A stretch of DNA of 64,000 bases from positions 868,001 to 932,000 of the forward strand of contig NZ_JAMQPN010000001.1 in assembly GCF_026151655.1 (NCBI RefSeq). The letters run 5' to 3'. Positions within the stretch are counted from its first letter, which is position 1; every line of letters starts with the position of its first letter. The DNA comes from Leptospira soteropolitanensis. GTDB taxonomy: Bacteria > Spirochaetota > Leptospiria > Leptospirales > Leptospiraceae. Below are positions 62,691-64,000 of this stretch, one piece after another. Position numbers and translations under genes: made by a program. The notes below the pieces were generated by a model. It searched no databases and was not told the DNA's origin. It was given only the letters and a program-made list of their open reading frames with translations.

Positions 62691-64000
62691 TTAGGCTTGT
62701 CGTTTCGGAAATACTGTATAATCTTCTAGTTTAGTAAACTTAACTTCATCTCGTTTGTAACCGAGTAATCCTTCTAAGGTTTGGTAACGATTCATCCCCA
62801 TACTAATTTCTATATCTTGGCCAGTGAACTGTCCTGGGTGTTCATATCCACAGGAATGAGCTAAACTTAAGAGTTCTTTTCGAAATCCTTGGATGTATTT
62901 TGCCGCACGTTTTCCTTTGATTTCAGGATCGACTCCTCTTTGTAACCACCAATTCTGCGTAGCAACGCCGGCAGGACAATGGTCCGTATGGCATTTCTGC
63001 GCTTGGATACAACCGATGGATAACATGGCTTCTCTTGCCACATTGATGAGGTCACATCCCATAGCAATCGCAACCACGGCCCGGTCAGGAAATCCGAGTT
63101 TTCCTGACCCTATCCAAACAATTTGTTCGGACAAACCCGAACTTTGGAAGAGAGTATAAACCCTTTGGAATCCAATTTTAAAAGGTAAGGAAACATGATC
63201 CGCGTAGGTGAGGGGAGCGGCTCCCGTACCACCTTCCCCTCCATCGATCGTGATAAAGTCAGGTCCCTCTCCACTTTGTTTCATTTCACGAGCGAGTTCT
63301 TCCCAAAATTCAATTTCACCGACGGCACTTTTGATACCTACAGGGAGTCCAGTTCCCGTTGCAATTTTTTCAATGAATTGAATGAGTTCTTTTACATTCG
63401 TAAACTCACTATGCGAGTTTGGTGAGATACAATCCTTTCCTTCTTCGACATGACGGATCGCGGCAATCTCAGCATTGACTTTTTTGGCCGGCAGGATTCC
63501 ACCTTTGCCTGGTTTGGCGCCCTGAGACAATTTTATTTCGATCATTTTAATGCAAGGATTCTTTGTTACTTTCTCTTTCAAAACATCTAAACTAAATTTT
63601 CCTGATTTATCTCTTGCACCAAAGTAACCAGTTCCAATTTGCCAAACCATATCTGCACCTTCCATATGGTAATGGCTTAAACCACCTTCGCCTGTGTTGT
63701 GATAGGCGCCGGAATCTCTAGCTCCTCTATTCAATGCCATAATCGCATTTTTTCCGAGAGATCCAAATGACATTGCAGAGATATTGATTATCGAATAAGG
63801 TCGGTATGGAAACTTACGTTTGGATCCAATGATTTTTAAACAAGGAATACAGCTGGCATCATTTTTGTGGATATAGGCCTTTGTTTCTGGATAAGGAAAG
63901 GCTTTATGTTTGATGATCGGATATCCAGGTTCGTATTGGATTTCGGTGGTTCCAAAACCAAAGTTGTTGTTTTGACCTTTGGCTGTTGCGTAAATCCAAC
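62691..64000 (-). CDS. Glutamate-synthase-like FMN protein (5' end beyond window)
   Basis: At least 436 codons are open through the right edge of the window, so the gene begins beyond 64000; an internal ATG at 63773 is not the true start because the conserved YRPYSIINISAMSFGSLG continues across it. The FMN-binding barrel has TIDGGEGGTGAAPL and GSGKLGFPDRAVVAIAMG. The 3Fe-4S cysteine run CIQAQKCHTDHCPAGVATQ matches the glutamate synthase large subunit. The protein is a stand-alone synthase domain lacking visible glutaminase. Such proteins may make glutamate from another ammonia donor or oxidise other substrates. The next gene, a cyclase, follows without a gap. Confidence 0.9.
   Translation of the reverse strand, partial: WIYATAKGQNNNFGFGTTEIQYEPGYPIIKHKAFPYPETKAYIHKNDASCIPCLKIIGSKRKFPYRPYSIINISAMSFGSLGKNAIMALNRGARDSGAYHNTGEGGLSHYHMEGADMVWQIGTGYFGARDKSGKFSLDVLKEKVTKNPCIKMIEIKLSQGAKPGKGGILPAKKVNAEIAAIRHVEEGKDCISPNSHSEFTNVKELIQFIEKIATGTGLPVGIKSAVGEIEFWEELAREMKQSGEGPDFITIDGGEGGTGAAPLTYADHVSLPFKIGFQRVYTLFQSSGLSEQIVWIGSGKLGFPDRAVVAIAMGCDLINVAREAMLSIGCIQAQKCHTDHCPAGVATQNWWLQRGVDPEIKGKRAAKYIQGFRKELLSLAHSCGYEHPGQFTGQDIEISMGMNRYQTLEGLLGYKRDEVKFTKLEDYTVFPKRQA

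Overview
The window looks like the chromosome of a spirochaete of the genus Leptospira, most likely a saprophytic or environmental species. The evidence is indirect: moderate-to-low G+C, frequent TTG starts, spirochaete-style lipoproteins with loose lipoboxes, a TonB system beside LytS/LytTR signalling, and large families of Cys-anchored propeller-like lipoproteins. No 16S or other marker gene is present, so the species is not assigned. I see no tRNA, rRNA, CRISPR array, insertion sequence or prophage.

Region by region. (1) 1-6186, plus strand: the end of a MacB-like exporter and a TetR regulator, then a copper-protein cluster of a cupredoxin/NosD-like membrane protein, a small membrane protein, a two-domain multicopper oxidase and a SCO copper chaperone. 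(2) 6158-16660, minus strand: a SpoIIE phosphatase and LytTR response regulator, then a nine-gene operon of three small lipoproteins, a TonB-dependent receptor, another lipoprotein, ExbB, ExbD, TonB and a LytS-type histidine kinase. Kinase and regulator bracket the transport genes. (3) 16750-19951: oxyR, ahpC and ahpF, a peroxide-defence unit, followed by a convergent PAS hybrid kinase. (4) 22941-31820: an overlapping operon of a thioester alpha-2-macroglobulin lipoprotein, penicillin-binding protein 1C and a sulfatase-superfamily membrane enzyme. (5) 31817-38149: regulators (TetR, AraC, ECF sigma) with small neighbours. (6) 33176-47216: a lipoprotein-rich zone with four paralogues of one family and an 1134-residue lipoprotein ending in a seven-bladed propeller. 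(7) 47273-50366: divergent glgA and pckA, central carbon storage and gluconeogenesis. (8) 50500-59067: small membrane proteins, an AraC regulator, an outer-membrane-like protein, a TPM-domain lipoprotein and three related Ig-like lipoproteins. (9) 59326-64000: an ethanolamine-type permease, a 7TM class III cyclase and a glutamate-synthase-like FMN protein that runs off the window.

The strongest candidates for something undescribed are: the cupredoxin-beta-helix / oxidase / SCO copper module, in which one membrane domain occurs twice; the split LytS/LytTR system around the TonB operon, with a promoter carrying phased GTT repeats; and two intergenic elements (45571-45677 and 51923-51977) that each fold on paper as an outer stem enclosing two hairpins. 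Five of the eight convergent gene pairs overlap at their 3' ends.
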